From positions 8,121-72,120 of the forward strand of contig DASYVJ010000072.1 in the NCBI GenBank assembly GCA_035937155.1: a stretch of 64,000 nt of DNA, in the 5' to 3' direction. The stretch comes from Palsa-870 sp035937155 (GTDB taxonomy: Bacteria; Chloroflexota; Dormibacteria; Dormibacterales; Dormibacteraceae). Below are positions 6,460 through 15,807 of the stretch, piece by piece. The notes beneath the pieces are model-generated. The model was not told where the DNA came from, did no database searches, and worked only from the letters and a program-made list of their open reading frames with translations. The position numbers were made by a program, and so were the translations under genes. How positions within the stretch are numbered: the stretch's first letter is position 1; each line of letters starts with the position of its first letter.

Positions 6460-8496
6460 TTAATGGGCCGCCTGAGCCGCTGCCTCGTGCTGCTTCTGGA
6501 ATTCGTCGATGATCGCCTTGGCCAGGTGCGCGGGCATCTCGTCGTAGTGGGAAAACTTCTGCTGGAAGCTGCCGCGGCCCTGAGTGATCGAGCGCAGGTC
6601 GAGCGCGAACCGCAGCATCTCGTGCTCCGGCACCGTGGCGCGAACCTTCTCGTAGCCGTCGTCGGGTTCGGTCCCGAGGATCTTGCCCCGGCGGCCGTTG
6701 ATGTCGGACATGATCGCGCCGAGGCTCTTTTCGGGCACGCGGATGTCTGCCTCCACGACTGGCTCCAACAGCACTGGGCCCGCATCCAACGCTCCCTTGC
6801 GGATCGCCATCGACCCGGCGATCTGGAAGGCCATGTCGTTGGAGTCCACCTGGTGGTACTTGCCATCGACAAGCGTCACCTTGACGTCGACCATGGGGTA
6901 TCCGGCGACCACACCCTTGCCCATGTTGTCGACGATCCCTTTCTGCACCGACGCCCTGAAGTTCTGCGGAATGGCACCACCGAAGATCTTGTCCTCCCAC
7001 ACAAAGCCTTCGCCTCGCTTGGTGGGAGCGACCTCGATGACACAGATCCCGTACTGGCCGTGGCCGCCTGACTGCTTGACGTGACGGCCTTCAGCCCGGC
7101 TGTGGCTCGAGACGGTCTCGCGGTAGGCCACCCGCGGGACCTGGGTCGTCGCCTCAACGCCGTATTTGCGCTTGAGCTTCTCGAGGATGACGTCAAGGTG
7201 GACATCGCCAAGCCCGGCGATGATCAGCTGCTTCGTCTCCTCGACACGTTCCACATGTAAGGTCGGGTCTTCTTCGCTGAGCCGCGCCAGGCCGCTGGAG
7301 ATCTTCTCCTCGTCGCCTCTGGCCTTGGGCGTGATCGCCAGCGTGTATGCGGGTCCGGGCAGGTCCAGCGCCGGCAGCGGCCCACCGTCTTTCAGACCCA
7401 GCGTGTCGCCCGTGAGCGTGTGGCTGAGCTTGGTCGCCGCGCCGATGTCGCCGGCTCGCACCTCTGTGGTTGCGACGTGCTCCTTGCCGCGCGGAAAGAA
7501 GATCTGCGCGAGCCTCTCCTCGCCGCCGCGGGTCAGGTTGGGCAGGTGTGCGTCGGACTTGACCGTGCCGGACACGACCTTGAAATAGGAGACGCGGCCG
7601 AACTGGTCGCCGCCCGTGCTGAACACAAAGGCCTTGGTGGGTTTGTTGGGTTCCGCGTCCGGCGGGGGCATGAGCTCCCCGATGGTCGACATCAAGGTTC
7701 GAACGCCAAGGAGCTTGGTCGCCGAGCAGCACACCACCGGAGCCACCTTTCCGGCGAGGATCCCCTCGCGCAGCCCGCGCTGGATCTCCTCCTCGCTCAG
7801 GGTGCCTGCGTCCAGGTATTTCTCGAGCAGCGAGTCGTCGCTCTCTGCTGCAGCCTCGATCAGCTGGCCGCGGTACTCCTCAACGAGCTTCTGCATGTCA
7901 TCCGGCACCGGGACCTCATTGCCCTTGCCGTCCGGCGTCGTCACGAACGCCTTGAGGTGAAGGAGGTCGACGATGCCGCGAAAGTCCTGCTCCGAACCGA
8001 TCGGCAGGTGCAGAGGGAAGGGCCGGGGCGAGAGATGCTCGCGCATCGCGGCGACCGCGCCGTAGAAGTCGGAGTTCTCCTTGTCCAGCTTGTTGACCAC
8101 GACAATCCGCGGCTTGTTGGTGCGGTTGCATTGCTCCCACGCGACCTCCGTGCCAACGGCCAGCTGGGGCCCCGGCCCAACCACCACCACGGCGCCATCC
8201 GCCGCCCGCAGCCCGCTGAGCACCTGGCCGGCGAAGTCAAAGAATCCCGGCGCGTCGAGGATGTTGATCTTGAACCCGTTGTGCTCCGCGAAGCCCACCC
8301 CGAGGTTGATCGAGATCTTTCGCTTGTGTTCCTCGGGCTCGAAGTCCATCGTCGCGGTCGCCTGGTCGGGCGCGCCCATTCGCGCGATCGTGCCCGAGGC
8401 GAAGAGCATTGCCTCCGCGAGCATGGTCTTGCCGTCATGCGAGTGGCCCAGCAGGACCACGTTCCTGATTTTGTCCGATGCGTACTCGGTCGCCAT
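6460..8496 (-). CDS. EF-G-like translation-factor GTPase
   Basis: About 678 residues with all EF-G domains, but a divergent P-loop (GHSHDGKT instead of AHVDAGKT). Other G motifs are DAPGFFDFAG (G3) and NKLD (G4). The C-terminal part includes the domain IV/V regions (GGHGQYGICVIEVAPT and later NGRRGKILGTEP). This pattern fits the EF-G-like/FusA2 paralogues, whose role is less clear than that of the main EF-G. ATG 8496 is preceded by GGGGGG; a GTG at 8508 is the alternative. It is followed closely by the GlpA-like gene on the same strand. Confidence 0.85.
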   Translation of the reverse strand: MATEYASDKIRNVVLLGHSHDGKTMLAEAMLFASGTIARMGAPDQATATMDFEPEEHKRKISINLGVGFAEHNGFKINILDAPGFFDFAGQVLSGLRAADGAVVVVGPGPQLAVGTEVAWEQCNRTNKPRIVVVNKLDKENSDFYGAVAAMREHLSPRPFPLHLPIGSEQDFRGIVDLLHLKAFVTTPDGKGNEVPVPDDMQKLVEEYRGQLIEAAAESDDSLLEKYLDAGTLSEEEIQRGLREGILAGKVAPVVCCSATKLLGVRTLMSTIGELMPPPDAEPNKPTKAFVFSTGGDQFGRVSYFKVVSGTVKSDAHLPNLTRGGEERLAQIFFPRGKEHVATTEVRAGDIGAATKLSHTLTGDTLGLKDGGPLPALDLPGPAYTLAITPKARGDEEKISSGLARLSEEDPTLHVERVEETKQLIIAGLGDVHLDVILEKLKRKYGVEATTQVPRVAYRETVSSHSRAEGRHVKQSGGHGQYGICVIEVAPTKRGEGFVWEDKIFGGAIPQNFRASVQKGIVDNMGKGVVAGYPMVDVKVTLVDGKYHQVDSNDMAFQIAGSMAIRKGALDAGPVLLEPVVEADIRVPEKSLGAIMSDINGRRGKILGTEPDDGYEKVRATVPEHEMLRFALDLRSITQGRGSFQQKFSHYDEMPAHLAKAIIDEFQKQHEAAAQAAH

Positions 8497-8588
8497 CCAA
8501 CCCCCCACACCCCTGGGCCGCTGCAGGCTACGAGGGTCAAGTCTAAGGCGCGGTTAAGAGCAGGTTCGCTTGGGTATCATCAGATCCT

Positions 8589-8813
8589 ATGGTCAAGAGA
8601 ACGGCAAGTGTCGAAGAGGTGCTCGCCGCCGTCGAGGCTGCCCGTGACAAGGTCATGGCCGACGAGGTCAAGTCCCTCACGAAGCTCGGAATTCCCAAGG
8701 CCATGGCATACCAGATGATCGCCAGCAGGTTCCACCAGAAGGTGGGGAACCAGGAAGAGACCGAGGCCGACCCATTTGAGGGCAACGCCACTTCCTGGGA
8801 AGAAATCGGCTAA
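8589..8813 (+). CDS. Small hypothetical protein
   Basis: A 74-residue, acidic, probably helical protein (VEEVLAAVEAARDKVMADEV, then MAYQMIASRFHQKVGNQEE) with no cysteines and no membrane segment. No family was recognised. It is transcribed divergently from the EF-G-like gene, with 92 bp between the starts, and is followed 15 bp later by an HTH gene on the same strand. Regular codon use and its place at the head of an operon support it as real. Confidence 0.6.
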   Translation: MVKRTASVEEVLAAVEAARDKVMADEVKSLTKLGIPKAMAYQMIASRFHQKVGNQEETEADPFEGNATSWEEIG

Positions 8814-8828
8814 CACTCCCGCCGCGGC

Positions 8829-9212
8829 GTGAATCGAGCCAGCCGGCTCGCCCGCCTCCTTCGGATCCTTTCCGCCATCATCGCCGAGCCTGGGCTCAAT
8901 CCCCTCGAGCTGGCCGAACGCGCCGGCGTCTCCGAGCGCACCCTGCGGCGTGACCTCGTGCAGCTCCGCGGGCTCGGTTACGAGGTCGCGTACACCGGTG
9001 GCTATGAGGTGCAGGAGAAGCTAAACCTCGAGGGACGCGCCGGCCACCGCTCGCTCGGCCGCGTGTACGAGCAGCACCTCGAGTTGCTCCGCAAGCAGCT
9101 CCCCAAGCGCCTGGCCGCCCAGGTCACCGAAGAGGTTGACTCGCTGGCGCCGGCAGCGCTCGCCTCGCTGTTCGCGACTGCCATCGAACGCCACGCGAAG
9201 GCGAGCCGGTGA
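8829..9212 (+). CDS. HTH-type (DeoR/HTH_11-like) transcriptional regulator
   Basis: 127 residues from a GTG at 8829. The N-terminal ~60 residues are a winged HTH: LLRILSAIIAEPGLNPLELA, AGVSERTLRRDLVQLRGLGYEV, then a wing (YTGGYEVQEKL). The C-terminal half is helical and lacks a sugar-binding or WYL domain. It probably binds DNA as a dimer in the cytoplasm; the ligand is unknown. The stop overlaps the M24 peptidase start by 4 bp, so the two are coupled. Confidence 0.7.
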   Translation: MNRASRLARLLRILSAIIAEPGLNPLELAERAGVSERTLRRDLVQLRGLGYEVAYTGGYEVQEKLNLEGRAGHRSLGRVYEQHLELLRKQLPKRLAAQVTEEVDSLAPAALASLFATAIERHAKASR

Positions 9213-10345
9213 AACCGGTCGTCCTCATCCCCAGCGGCGACGGCGACGCCGACTTCACGTACGCCACCGGCTTCGCGGTCGAGACGGCCCTGTACATCCG
9301 CTTCGCCGCCGGCGACGACGTGATCGTGACGAGCCCGCTCGAGATCGATCGCGCTCGCGTGCAGAGCAAGGCGAGCCGCAATCTGCTGCTCGAAGAGGCC
9401 GGCTATGAGGAGCGCGGCACTTTTGTCTCTTATGCGCGCCTGGCCGCCAAGCTGCTGCGAAGTCGAGGGATGGAGTCGGCGCGCGTTTCGCCCCGACTGC
9501 AGGCCGGCTACCTGGAGGAGCTTCGGGCCGCTGGTCTCGACGTCGAAGTCGATCGAACCCTCTTCCAGGCCGAGCGCCGCCACAAGTCGCAGGAGGAGGC
9601 CCGGTTCATCGAAGCCTCGCAGCGCGCCGCGGAAGCTGCTTTGGTCGAGGTCGTGAGTCAGCTCGCCCAGGCGGACATCAGGGATGGGACTCTGTGGCTC
9701 GACGAAAGCCCGCTCACCTCGGAGCGCCTCTACGCGCGCGCGTCCTTGCTACTCGGCGAGAAGGGCTACACCTGTCCGAACATGATCATCGCCGGCTCTC
9801 CAGAATGTGCGATGCCGCACTTTCGGGGCGAAGGTCCTGTCAAGGCCGGCGCACCGGTGATCATCGACATCTTTCCCTCCAGCCGGACCACTCACTATCA
9901 CGGCGACCTCACGCGAACCGTCGTTGTCGGCGAGATACCAGACGAGATCAGGCGCATGCATGCGGCAGTGCTGCAGGCTCTTGACGCTGGGATCGAGTCG
10001 ATCAAGGACGGGGCGTCCGGCCGCGACGTTCACCACACCGTGTGCCAGGTCCTGGTGGATCGCGGATACGGGACGACGACCAAAGGCTTTGAGGGCCCAG
10101 ACGGAGTCGCCAAGATGAACCACTCCACCGGCCACGGTGTCGGTCTAGACGTGCACGAGGACCCTGCTCTGCGTGGTCCTGACGAGAACAGACTGCTCGA
10201 CGGCGACGTCGTCACGGTCGAGCCGGGCATCTACCTGCAGGGGTTGGGCGGCGTGCGAATCGAGGACACCGGCATGGTCACCCGGGATGGGTTCCAGAAC
10301 TTCACCCGCCTGACGCGAAGCCTGGATCCGCGCGACTACCTGTAA
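9209..10345 (+). CDS. M24-family metallopeptidase (Xaa-Pro aminopeptidase/creatinase type)
   Basis: 378 residues. The N-terminal creatinase-like domain (1-~135) precedes a pita-bread catalytic domain with the metal ligands in order: VIIDIFPSSRTTHYHGDLTRT (two Asp), STGHGVGLDVHE (His), TVEPGIYLQGLGGVRIEDT (two Glu). These bind two metal ions and cleave N-terminal residues before proline, or act on related substrates. All ligands appear present. ATG/GTG overlap with the preceding HTH gene suggests translational coupling. A second HTH gene follows after 14 bp. Confidence 0.85.
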   Translation: MKPVVLIPSGDGDADFTYATGFAVETALYIRFAAGDDVIVTSPLEIDRARVQSKASRNLLLEEAGYEERGTFVSYARLAAKLLRSRGMESARVSPRLQAGYLEELRAAGLDVEVDRTLFQAERRHKSQEEARFIEASQRAAEAALVEVVSQLAQADIRDGTLWLDESPLTSERLYARASLLLGEKGYTCPNMIIAGSPECAMPHFRGEGPVKAGAPVIIDIFPSSRTTHYHGDLTRTVVVGEIPDEIRRMHAAVLQALDAGIESIKDGASGRDVHHTVCQVLVDRGYGTTTKGFEGPDGVAKMNHSTGHGVGLDVHEDPALRGPDENRLLDGDVVTVEPGIYLQGLGGVRIEDTGMVTRDGFQNFTRLTRSLDPRDYL

Positions 10346-10359
10346 AGTAGGGCTTTACA

Positions 10360-10977
10360 ATGCCCCGGAACGAAACGCTCGGGCAACGGATCCGCCGCGT
10401 GCGTCAGGAGCGCGGGATGAGCCTGGCGAGGGTCAGCGGCGATGACTTCAGCCGCGCCTTTCTGAACCAGGTCGAGCTGGGACGCAGCCAGCCCTCGACG
10501 CGCGTGCTCAGGGTCATCGCGGGCCGCCTTGGGACGGAGGTCGACTATCTCCTGGAGGGTCGCCTGCCAGGTGTCGAGCGGGAGCTGGCGCTCGAGAAAG
10601 GCCGCGTGCTTCTGGCGCGTGGAGATGCGCGCCGGGCGCTGGTCGCCTTGCGACCTGCTGTCGACTCCACCGAGTGGCCCCTGGGCAGCGATGCGCGGCT
10701 CTGCCAGGCGGAAGCTTTGAGAGCCCTCGGGCGTGAAACCGAGGCGCAAGAGATCCTCGCGGCGGAGAAAGCGCTCATCAGCGCGCACCGCGACCGCCAC
10801 AGGCTCCAGCGCCTTCGGTCAGTCGAGCGTGGCGAGCGTTTCACGTTCGGGCCGGACCCGGTCAAGACCCACCTGCGGCTCGCCGACCAGGCGCAGCGTG
10901 CGGCCCAAAGCCAAGATGCGCTGGAGCACTACCGGGCAGCGCGCGTCCTGCTCGAGGTGACTAAAGACCGCTCGTAA
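10360..10977 (+). CDS. XRE-family HTH regulator with C-terminal TPR-like helices
   Basis: 205 residues. Residues 1-65 form an XRE HTH (LGQRIRRVRQERGMSLARV, FLNQVELGRSQPSTRVLRVI). After a short linker (DYLLEGRLPGVEREL), the rest is a set of helical pairs resembling TPRs (LEKGRVLLARGDARRALVAL, CQAEALRALGRETEAQEIL). This layout suits a regulator that senses a peptide or protein partner, which is an inference. Its end overlaps by 17 bp the end of the convergent membrane-anchored gene. Confidence 0.75.
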   Translation: MPRNETLGQRIRRVRQERGMSLARVSGDDFSRAFLNQVELGRSQPSTRVLRVIAGRLGTEVDYLLEGRLPGVERELALEKGRVLLARGDARRALVALRPAVDSTEWPLGSDARLCQAEALRALGRETEAQEILAAEKALISAHRDRHRLQRLRSVERGERFTFGPDPVKTHLRLADQAQRAAQSQDALEHYRAARVLLEVTKDRS

Positions 10978-11635
10978 ACGTGAAGGCAGGCGGCGGCGTG
11001 ACCCCGGGCGGTGTGATCTCCAGGGTGATCACCTCGTGATTTGCGAGCACGATCGCCTTCGGATCCCCCGTATAGATCTGGGCGCCCTTGCCGTCTTGCT
11101 TGTCGATATAGATCAGCAGCTTCTGCTCAGGCGTCAGGGAGAGGGTGGACACGTGCGTGGCGTCGAGGCGCTGCGCCGAATCACCTTTCGCTCTGCTCCA
11201 TGTGTCCCAGACGGTGAAGAACTGGCCGAGCGTGAACGTCTGACTGGCGGGCGACTCGATGTGGATCACGTTGGGGTTGGCGGCGTGGACGTGGAGCCAG
11301 TAGTAACAGGTCACAGCCCCGGTGGAGTCGGTGACGATGCCGATGTTCGAGGGGATCGGGTGCACGACGCCCTGGTAGACGATCTGGATCGCCGCATGGT
11401 AGTGCACCTGCGTGTGCTCGAGCTGGTCGCAGGGAATGTTGCCCGCCAATTGCGGAGCAGATGACTTGTTGTTGACGACGAAGTAGACGATCACGGCGAT
11501 CGCAAACGCCAGCAGGATTACCGCTACCGCGATCGGAAGGATCGGAACGTCCCGGCCGCGTTTGACTTTGACCGGCGGCCGCCGGCCGCCTTTCCCGGCG
11601 CCCGAGCGCACGGGCGCCTTTGTTTTAGTCGCCAT
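10961..11635 (-). CDS. Membrane-anchored extracytoplasmic protein, function unknown
   Basis: 224 residues. A basic N-terminal segment (~30 residues) is followed by one strong membrane helix (ILPIAVAVILLAFAIAVIVY) and an exported domain. That domain is rich in His in a recurring pattern (HTQVHYHAAIQIV, YWLHVHAANPNVIHIESP), which might bind a metal, and then has a beta-rich tail. No family can be named with certainty. The N-terminus is cytoplasmic by charge. The gene is divergent from rpsF, with 97 bp between them that must hold both promoters. Confidence 0.7.
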   Translation of the reverse strand: MATKTKAPVRSGAGKGGRRPPVKVKRGRDVPILPIAVAVILLAFAIAVIVYFVVNNKSSAPQLAGNIPCDQLEHTQVHYHAAIQIVYQGVVHPIPSNIGIVTDSTGAVTCYYWLHVHAANPNVIHIESPASQTFTLGQFFTVWDTWSRAKGDSAQRLDATHVSTLSLTPEQKLLIYIDKQDGKGAQIYTGDPKAIVLANHEVITLEITPPGVTPPPAFTFTSGL

Positions 11636-11732
11636 GACCTACGGTAGAATACCGACCTACCCTTTCTGGCCTCGGCCGGGGCACTCCGCCACCGATCGTC
11701 TGAGGCCTGAACCCATAGGAAGGAGGTCCCCA

Positions 11733-12140
11733 TTGCGGGAATACGAAGTTCTCTACATCGTCCGCGCCGACCTCGACGACGAGAAGGTCCAGGACGCGGT
11801 GAAGCGAGTCAACACTCTGATCGAGCGGTCGGGCGGGTCAGTTGAGCGCACCAATCTCTGGGGCAAACGTAAGCTTGCCTACGAGGTCAAGCACCAGAAG
11901 GAAGGCGCTTATGTCCTTCAGGACTTCCAGTTCGATCCCACTCGCGTGCCCGAGCTCGAATCTGCCCTCAAGATCACCGAGGAGGTGCTGAGGCACCTTA
12001 TCGTTCGCAAACCAGAGAAAGCTGCTGTCGCGACCGTCGTTGTGCCACCGCCGGCGGAGGTCGTGCTCGAGCCAATCGCGGTCGAATCGGAGGCGGTGGC
12101 GGAACCGGTGGCTCGTACGGATCGGGAGGAGGAGTCTTAG
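11733..12140 (+). CDS. rpsF: 30S ribosomal protein S6
   Basis: 135 residues from a TTG at 11733 preceded by AGGAGG with 6-nt spacing. The S6 fold is clear: REYEVLYIVRADLDDEKVQ, GGSVERTNLWGKRKLAYEV, YVLQDFQFDP and LRHLIVRKPE. A ~35-residue acidic/Ala-Val tail extends beyond the usual end. S6 binds S18 on the platform of the 30S subunit, and the gene heads the conserved rpsF-ssb-rpsR operon. The stop is directly followed by the ssb start. Confidence 0.95.
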   Translation: MREYEVLYIVRADLDDEKVQDAVKRVNTLIERSGGSVERTNLWGKRKLAYEVKHQKEGAYVLQDFQFDPTRVPELESALKITEEVLRHLIVRKPEKAAVATVVVPPPAEVVLEPIAVESEAVAEPVARTDREEES

Positions 12141-12608
12141 ATGTCAAACCTGAACAAGGCACTGCTGATCGGACGGCTCACCAAGGACCCCGAGATGCGC
12201 TACACGCCGAGTGGCACAGCTGTAACCAACTTCAGCATCGCCACCAACCGGTGGTCGACCGGGCCGGACGGCGAGAAGAAGGAGTTCACCGACTACCACA
12301 ACATCGTTGCCTACCCGATCGGCAAGCGAAACCTGGCCGAGACGGTGGCCCAGTACACACGCAAGGGAGCGCTTGTCTTCGTCGAGGGCCGCATCCAGAC
12401 CCGATCATGGGAGGGCCAGGACGGACAGAAGCGGCGGGTGACAGAGATCATCGCCAACGACGTTCAGTTCCTCGAGCCGAGAGGTGCAGGCGGTGGCGGC
12501 AACGCCGGCGGCTCCGCAGCCCCGGCTCGCGCCGGCGGATCCCACGACGACATCCCTGCGCCGGACGACGCTCCTCGTGACGTCGACCCCGACGAGATCC
12601 CCTTTTAG
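12141..12608 (+). CDS. ssb: Single-stranded DNA-binding protein
   Basis: 155 residues. The N-terminal OB fold (MSNLNKALLIGRLTKDPEMR, NFSIATNR, GKRNLAETVAQYTRKG, VFVEGRIQTRSWE) is typical. It is followed by a Gly/Ala-rich flexible linker and the acidic tip ending DEIPF, which recruits replication and repair partners. It starts on the base after the rpsF stop, with GGGAGGAGG in the end of rpsF as the ribosome site. Position between rpsF and rpsR matches the classical operon. Confidence 0.96.
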   Translation: MSNLNKALLIGRLTKDPEMRYTPSGTAVTNFSIATNRWSTGPDGEKKEFTDYHNIVAYPIGKRNLAETVAQYTRKGALVFVEGRIQTRSWEGQDGQKRRVTEIIANDVQFLEPRGAGGGGNAGGSAAPARAGGSHDDIPAPDDAPRDVDPDEIPF

Positions 12609-12623
12609 GTTTAGGAGTCATAG

Positions 12624-12899
12624 ATGGCAGTCAACCGTCCACAACGTGAGTCCAGCGGCGGCGGCGGAGGCAGAGGGCCGAAGCGCCAGCACCGCAAGGT
12701 CTGCAGCTTCTGCGTGGAGAAGATCAGCTACATCGATTACAAGGAGATCTCCCGCCTGCGGAGATTTGTGAGCGACCGCGGCAAGATCCTTCCGCGTCGC
12801 GTCACCGGCACGTGCGCACGGCATCAACGCCCGCTCACAACCGCGCTCGAGCGCGCGCGGGCGATCGCCCTGCTGCCCTACACGACAGAGTCCCGATAG
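12624..12899 (+). CDS. rpsR: 30S ribosomal protein S18
   Basis: 91 residues with the S18 core: CSFCVEKISYIDYKEI, LRRFVSDRGKILPRRVTGTCARHQR and a C-terminal RARAIALLPY. The zinc-ribbon-type Cys pair (CSFC) is retained with a later Cys, so this is the zinc-binding form. It lies 15 bp after ssb. rplI, often next in this operon, is not present downstream. Confidence 0.96.
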   Translation: MAVNRPQRESSGGGGGRGPKRQHRKVCSFCVEKISYIDYKEISRLRRFVSDRGKILPRRVTGTCARHQRPLTTALERARAIALLPYTTESR

Positions 12900-13002
12900 A
12901 GAAGAGGCGGTCTGGCCCGGCCCGGCCCATCGGGGGCCCGGCCGGAAGGGGAGCCCCGTTAGAATTCACCGTGCCGCCGCAATCTCTTAACGGAGCGCGC
13001 CC

Positions 13003-14163
13003 ATGACCTTCCAGACCCAGCTTCGCATCCCCGGCCCGACGCCCCTTCCCGAGCGTGTCATGCGCAGCATGACCCGGCCGATGATCGATCATCGCGGCCC
13101 CGAGTTCGCCGCGATCCTCTCGGAGATCACCGCCGGCGCGAAGCGTGTCTTCAAGACGTCGAACGATCTTCTCCTGCTCACGTGCTCCGGGACCGGTGGC
13201 CTCGAGTCGGCGGTCGCCAACCTCGTGTCGCCTGGCGACGAGGTGATCGTCGCGCTGTGCGGCAACTTCGGCGAGCGATTCGCCGCGCTCGCGGCTGCAT
13301 ATGGGGCTGACGTCGTGCGGCTCGAGTTCGAGTGGGGCCAGCCCGTTGAGCCCGATGACCTCGCGCGAGTCGTCGAGCAGCACCCGAAGTCCAAAGTCGT
13401 CCTACTCACTCATAACGAAACCTCGACGGGCCTTACCAACCCTCTGCGCCAGCTGGCGCGCGTCGCTCGAGACGCTGACCGGATCGTGGTCGTGGACGGC
13501 GTCAGCTCCATCAGCTCGATCGCGATCGAGACCGACGCGTGGGGCATTGACGTGGCGGTCAGCGGCTCGCAGAAAGGCTGGATGGCTCCGCCCGGACTTT
13601 CACTCGTCAGCGTGAGCGAGCGCGCGTGGGCGCAGCAGGCCAAGGCCCGTTCACCGCGGTTCTACTTCGACTGGAAAGAGGCAAAGACGTGGGCGGAGAA
13701 GGGGATGACGCCCTTCACGCCGGCCGTTGGCGTCGCGTTTGCGCTCCAGGAAGGACTGCACATGCTCGAGGAAGAAGGCCTGGACGCCGTCTACGAGCGG
13801 CACGCTCGCCTGGCGCGGGCAGCGCAGGCGGGGCTCGTAGCTCTGGGCTTCCAGCTTTACGCGCGGGAGGGTTACCGCTCGAACACCGTCACGTCCGCGG
13901 TGCCGCCGCAGGGCCTCGACGTCGCGGCATTCCGGAAGCTGCTGGACACCCGATACGGCGTCGTGATCGCTGGTGGCCAGGGCAAGATGACCGGCAAGAT
14001 GGTCCGCGTCGGCCATCTCGGGGCGGTCGCCGAGGGCGACGTAGTCCAGGTCCTCTGGGCCATGGAGCAGGCGCTCGAAGAGCTCGACATCGCGCCCGCC
14101 GACGGACGCGGCGTGGCTGCTGTCACCGCGTCACTACAGGGCGTGGCCGCCGCGGCACGTTAG
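13003..14163 (+). CDS. Class V aminotransferase (serine-pyruvate / alanine-glyoxylate type)
   Basis: 386 residues. The N-terminus RIPGPTPLPERVMR and the PLP-lysine region SGSQKGWMAPPGLS are diagnostic of the alanine-glyoxylate/serine-glyoxylate aminotransferase group. VVDGVSS carries the Asp that contacts PLP nitrogen. It is cytoplasmic. The stop TAG shares one base with the GTG start of serA, so the two are co-translated. The context favours a role as the phosphohydroxypyruvate/serine-side aminotransferase of serine metabolism, although the exact amino donor is an inference. Confidence 0.88.
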   Translation: MTFQTQLRIPGPTPLPERVMRSMTRPMIDHRGPEFAAILSEITAGAKRVFKTSNDLLLLTCSGTGGLESAVANLVSPGDEVIVALCGNFGERFAALAAAYGADVVRLEFEWGQPVEPDDLARVVEQHPKSKVVLLTHNETSTGLTNPLRQLARVARDADRIVVVDGVSSISSIAIETDAWGIDVAVSGSQKGWMAPPGLSLVSVSERAWAQQAKARSPRFYFDWKEAKTWAEKGMTPFTPAVGVAFALQEGLHMLEEEGLDAVYERHARLARAAQAGLVALGFQLYAREGYRSNTVTSAVPPQGLDVAAFRKLLDTRYGVVIAGGQGKMTGKMVRVGHLGAVAEGDVVQVLWAMEQALEELDIAPADGRGVAAVTASLQGVAAAAR

Positions 14164-15746
14164 TGCCCCGGATCCTGGTCGCCGATCCGCTGGCCGAAGA
14201 CGGCCTGGAACGGCTCCGGCGGGCGGGAGAGGTGACGGTGGTCAGCAAGCTGAAAGAAGCGGAGCTGATCCAGCAGATCCCCGAGTTCGACGCGCTGGTG
14301 GTCCGGAGCGAGACGCGTGTCACCGCGAAGGTCCTAGACGCTGGGCGCAAGCTGCGCGTCGTCGGTCGCGCCGGTGTTGGAGTGGACAACATCGATGTCC
14401 CCGCGGCGACGCTGAAGGGCATCCTCGTGGTCAACGCCCCGCGCGGCAACATCATCGCCGCCGCCGAGCACACGATCGCGCTGCTCACCTCTCTTGCCCG
14501 TTGGGTGCCGCAGGCAGATGCTTCGGTCAAGCGCGGGGAGTGGACACGCGCGAAGTTCATCGGCACCGAGATCCGCGGCAAGACGCTGGGCGTGATCGGG
14601 CTCGGCAACGTCGGATCCGAGGTGGCCAAACGGGCCCATGGGTTGGAGATGGAGGTCGTCGCTTACGACCCGGTCGTCTCCATCGAGCGTGCGGAGCTGT
14701 TCAACGTCGAGCTGGTCAGCTTGAATGACCTCCTGGAGCGGGCCGACTTCGTCTCCGTTCACGTACCGCTCGTCGAGGCGAACCGCAGCTTGCTTGGCGC
14801 GCCGGAGCTGGCCCTCATGAAACCCACCGCTCGCCTGATCAACGCCGCTCGCGGTGGGATCGTCAACGAACAAGCCCTGTTCGAGGCGCTCAAATCAGGG
14901 CGCCTCGCAGCGGCGGCGGCAGACGTGTTCGAGAACGAACCGCCGGGTGACCATCCGCTGCTGACGCTGCCCAATTTCGTCGCCACGCCGCACATCGGGG
15001 CGTCGACGGTCGAGGCGCAGGTCTCGGTCGCGTTTGACGTTGCCGAGGAGGTGGCGGCGGTGCTCGCGGGCGACCTGCCGCGCTTTGCCGTCAACGCGCC
15101 GTCTTTGCCACCCGAAGAGCTCGCCTACCTCCGGCCCTTCGCGGTTCTCACCGAGCGGCTGGCGGCACTCCACGTCCAGCTCTTCGGCGGCCGCGTCAGC
15201 TCGATCGAGCTCGATTTTGAAGGCGAGCTGGCCGAGCACGACGTGAACCTCCTCGTCGCTTCGGCGATCAAGGGGGTGCTGCAGCCGTTCACCGAGGACC
15301 GCATCAACCCGGTCAACGCTCGCCTGATCGCTTCGAGCCGCGGGGTGAAGCTGGTCGAGCGTCGGAGCCCGGGCCACGGCAGCTACGCCAGCCTGGTCAC
15401 GCTTCGCATGGGCGGCCACGAGCTCGCAGGCACCGTCCTGATGGGCGAGCTGCGGGCAGTTCGCATCGACTCGTTTCGCGTCGACCTGGTGCCCGAAGGC
15501 AGATTTCTGGTCAGCCGGCACGAGGACCGCCCCGGCGTGGTCGGGCGCTTCGGCACGATCCTCGGCGAGCACGATGTGAACATCGCCAGCATGCAGGTCG
15601 GCCGGGACGCCCCGCGGGCCAACGCGATGATGATCCTGGCCGTGGACGACCGCGTCGCAGACGACGTGCTGGCGAGGCTGAGCGAGGTCGACGGAATGTC
15701 GGACCTGCGATACGTCGAGCTGGGCGGGTCAGAGTCCGATCGCTGA
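14163..15746 (+). CDS. serA: D-3-phosphoglycerate dehydrogenase
   Basis: 527 residues, the usual length for the long SerA form. Order: substrate domain with VVGRAGVGVDNID, NAD domain with GKTLGVIGLGNVGSEVAKRA, catalytic Arg/Glu/His in NAARGGIVNE and TPHIGAST, an allosteric intervening domain, and a C-terminal ACT domain (DRPGVVGRFGTILGEHDVNI) that binds serine for feedback control. It catalyses the first step of serine synthesis. The GTG start at 14163 overlaps the aminotransferase stop by one base. Confidence 0.95.
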   Translation: MPRILVADPLAEDGLERLRRAGEVTVVSKLKEAELIQQIPEFDALVVRSETRVTAKVLDAGRKLRVVGRAGVGVDNIDVPAATLKGILVVNAPRGNIIAAAEHTIALLTSLARWVPQADASVKRGEWTRAKFIGTEIRGKTLGVIGLGNVGSEVAKRAHGLEMEVVAYDPVVSIERAELFNVELVSLNDLLERADFVSVHVPLVEANRSLLGAPELALMKPTARLINAARGGIVNEQALFEALKSGRLAAAAADVFENEPPGDHPLLTLPNFVATPHIGASTVEAQVSVAFDVAEEVAAVLAGDLPRFAVNAPSLPPEELAYLRPFAVLTERLAALHVQLFGGRVSSIELDFEGELAEHDVNLLVASAIKGVLQPFTEDRINPVNARLIASSRGVKLVERRSPGHGSYASLVTLRMGGHELAGTVLMGELRAVRIDSFRVDLVPEGRFLVSRHEDRPGVVGRFGTILGEHDVNIASMQVGRDAPRANAMMILAVDDRVADDVLARLSEVDGMSDLRYVELGGSESDR

Positions 15747-15807
15747 CATTCGCGCCCTGCCAGGCATCCGGTATCACCTAGCGCCGACCGGCGATCCAAG
15801 CACCCTG

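Noticed and set aside
5420..8718. Long plus-strand open frames opposite the GlpA-like and EF-G-like genes
   Set aside because: They are low-similarity, Arg/His/Asp-rich frames typical of the antisense of GC-rich genes. The minus-strand proteins carry clear family motifs.
11636..11732. Possible S6:S18-binding leader RNA upstream of rpsF
   Set aside because: Short inverted repeats are present, but I could not recognise the conserved CCG-bulge structure with confidence.
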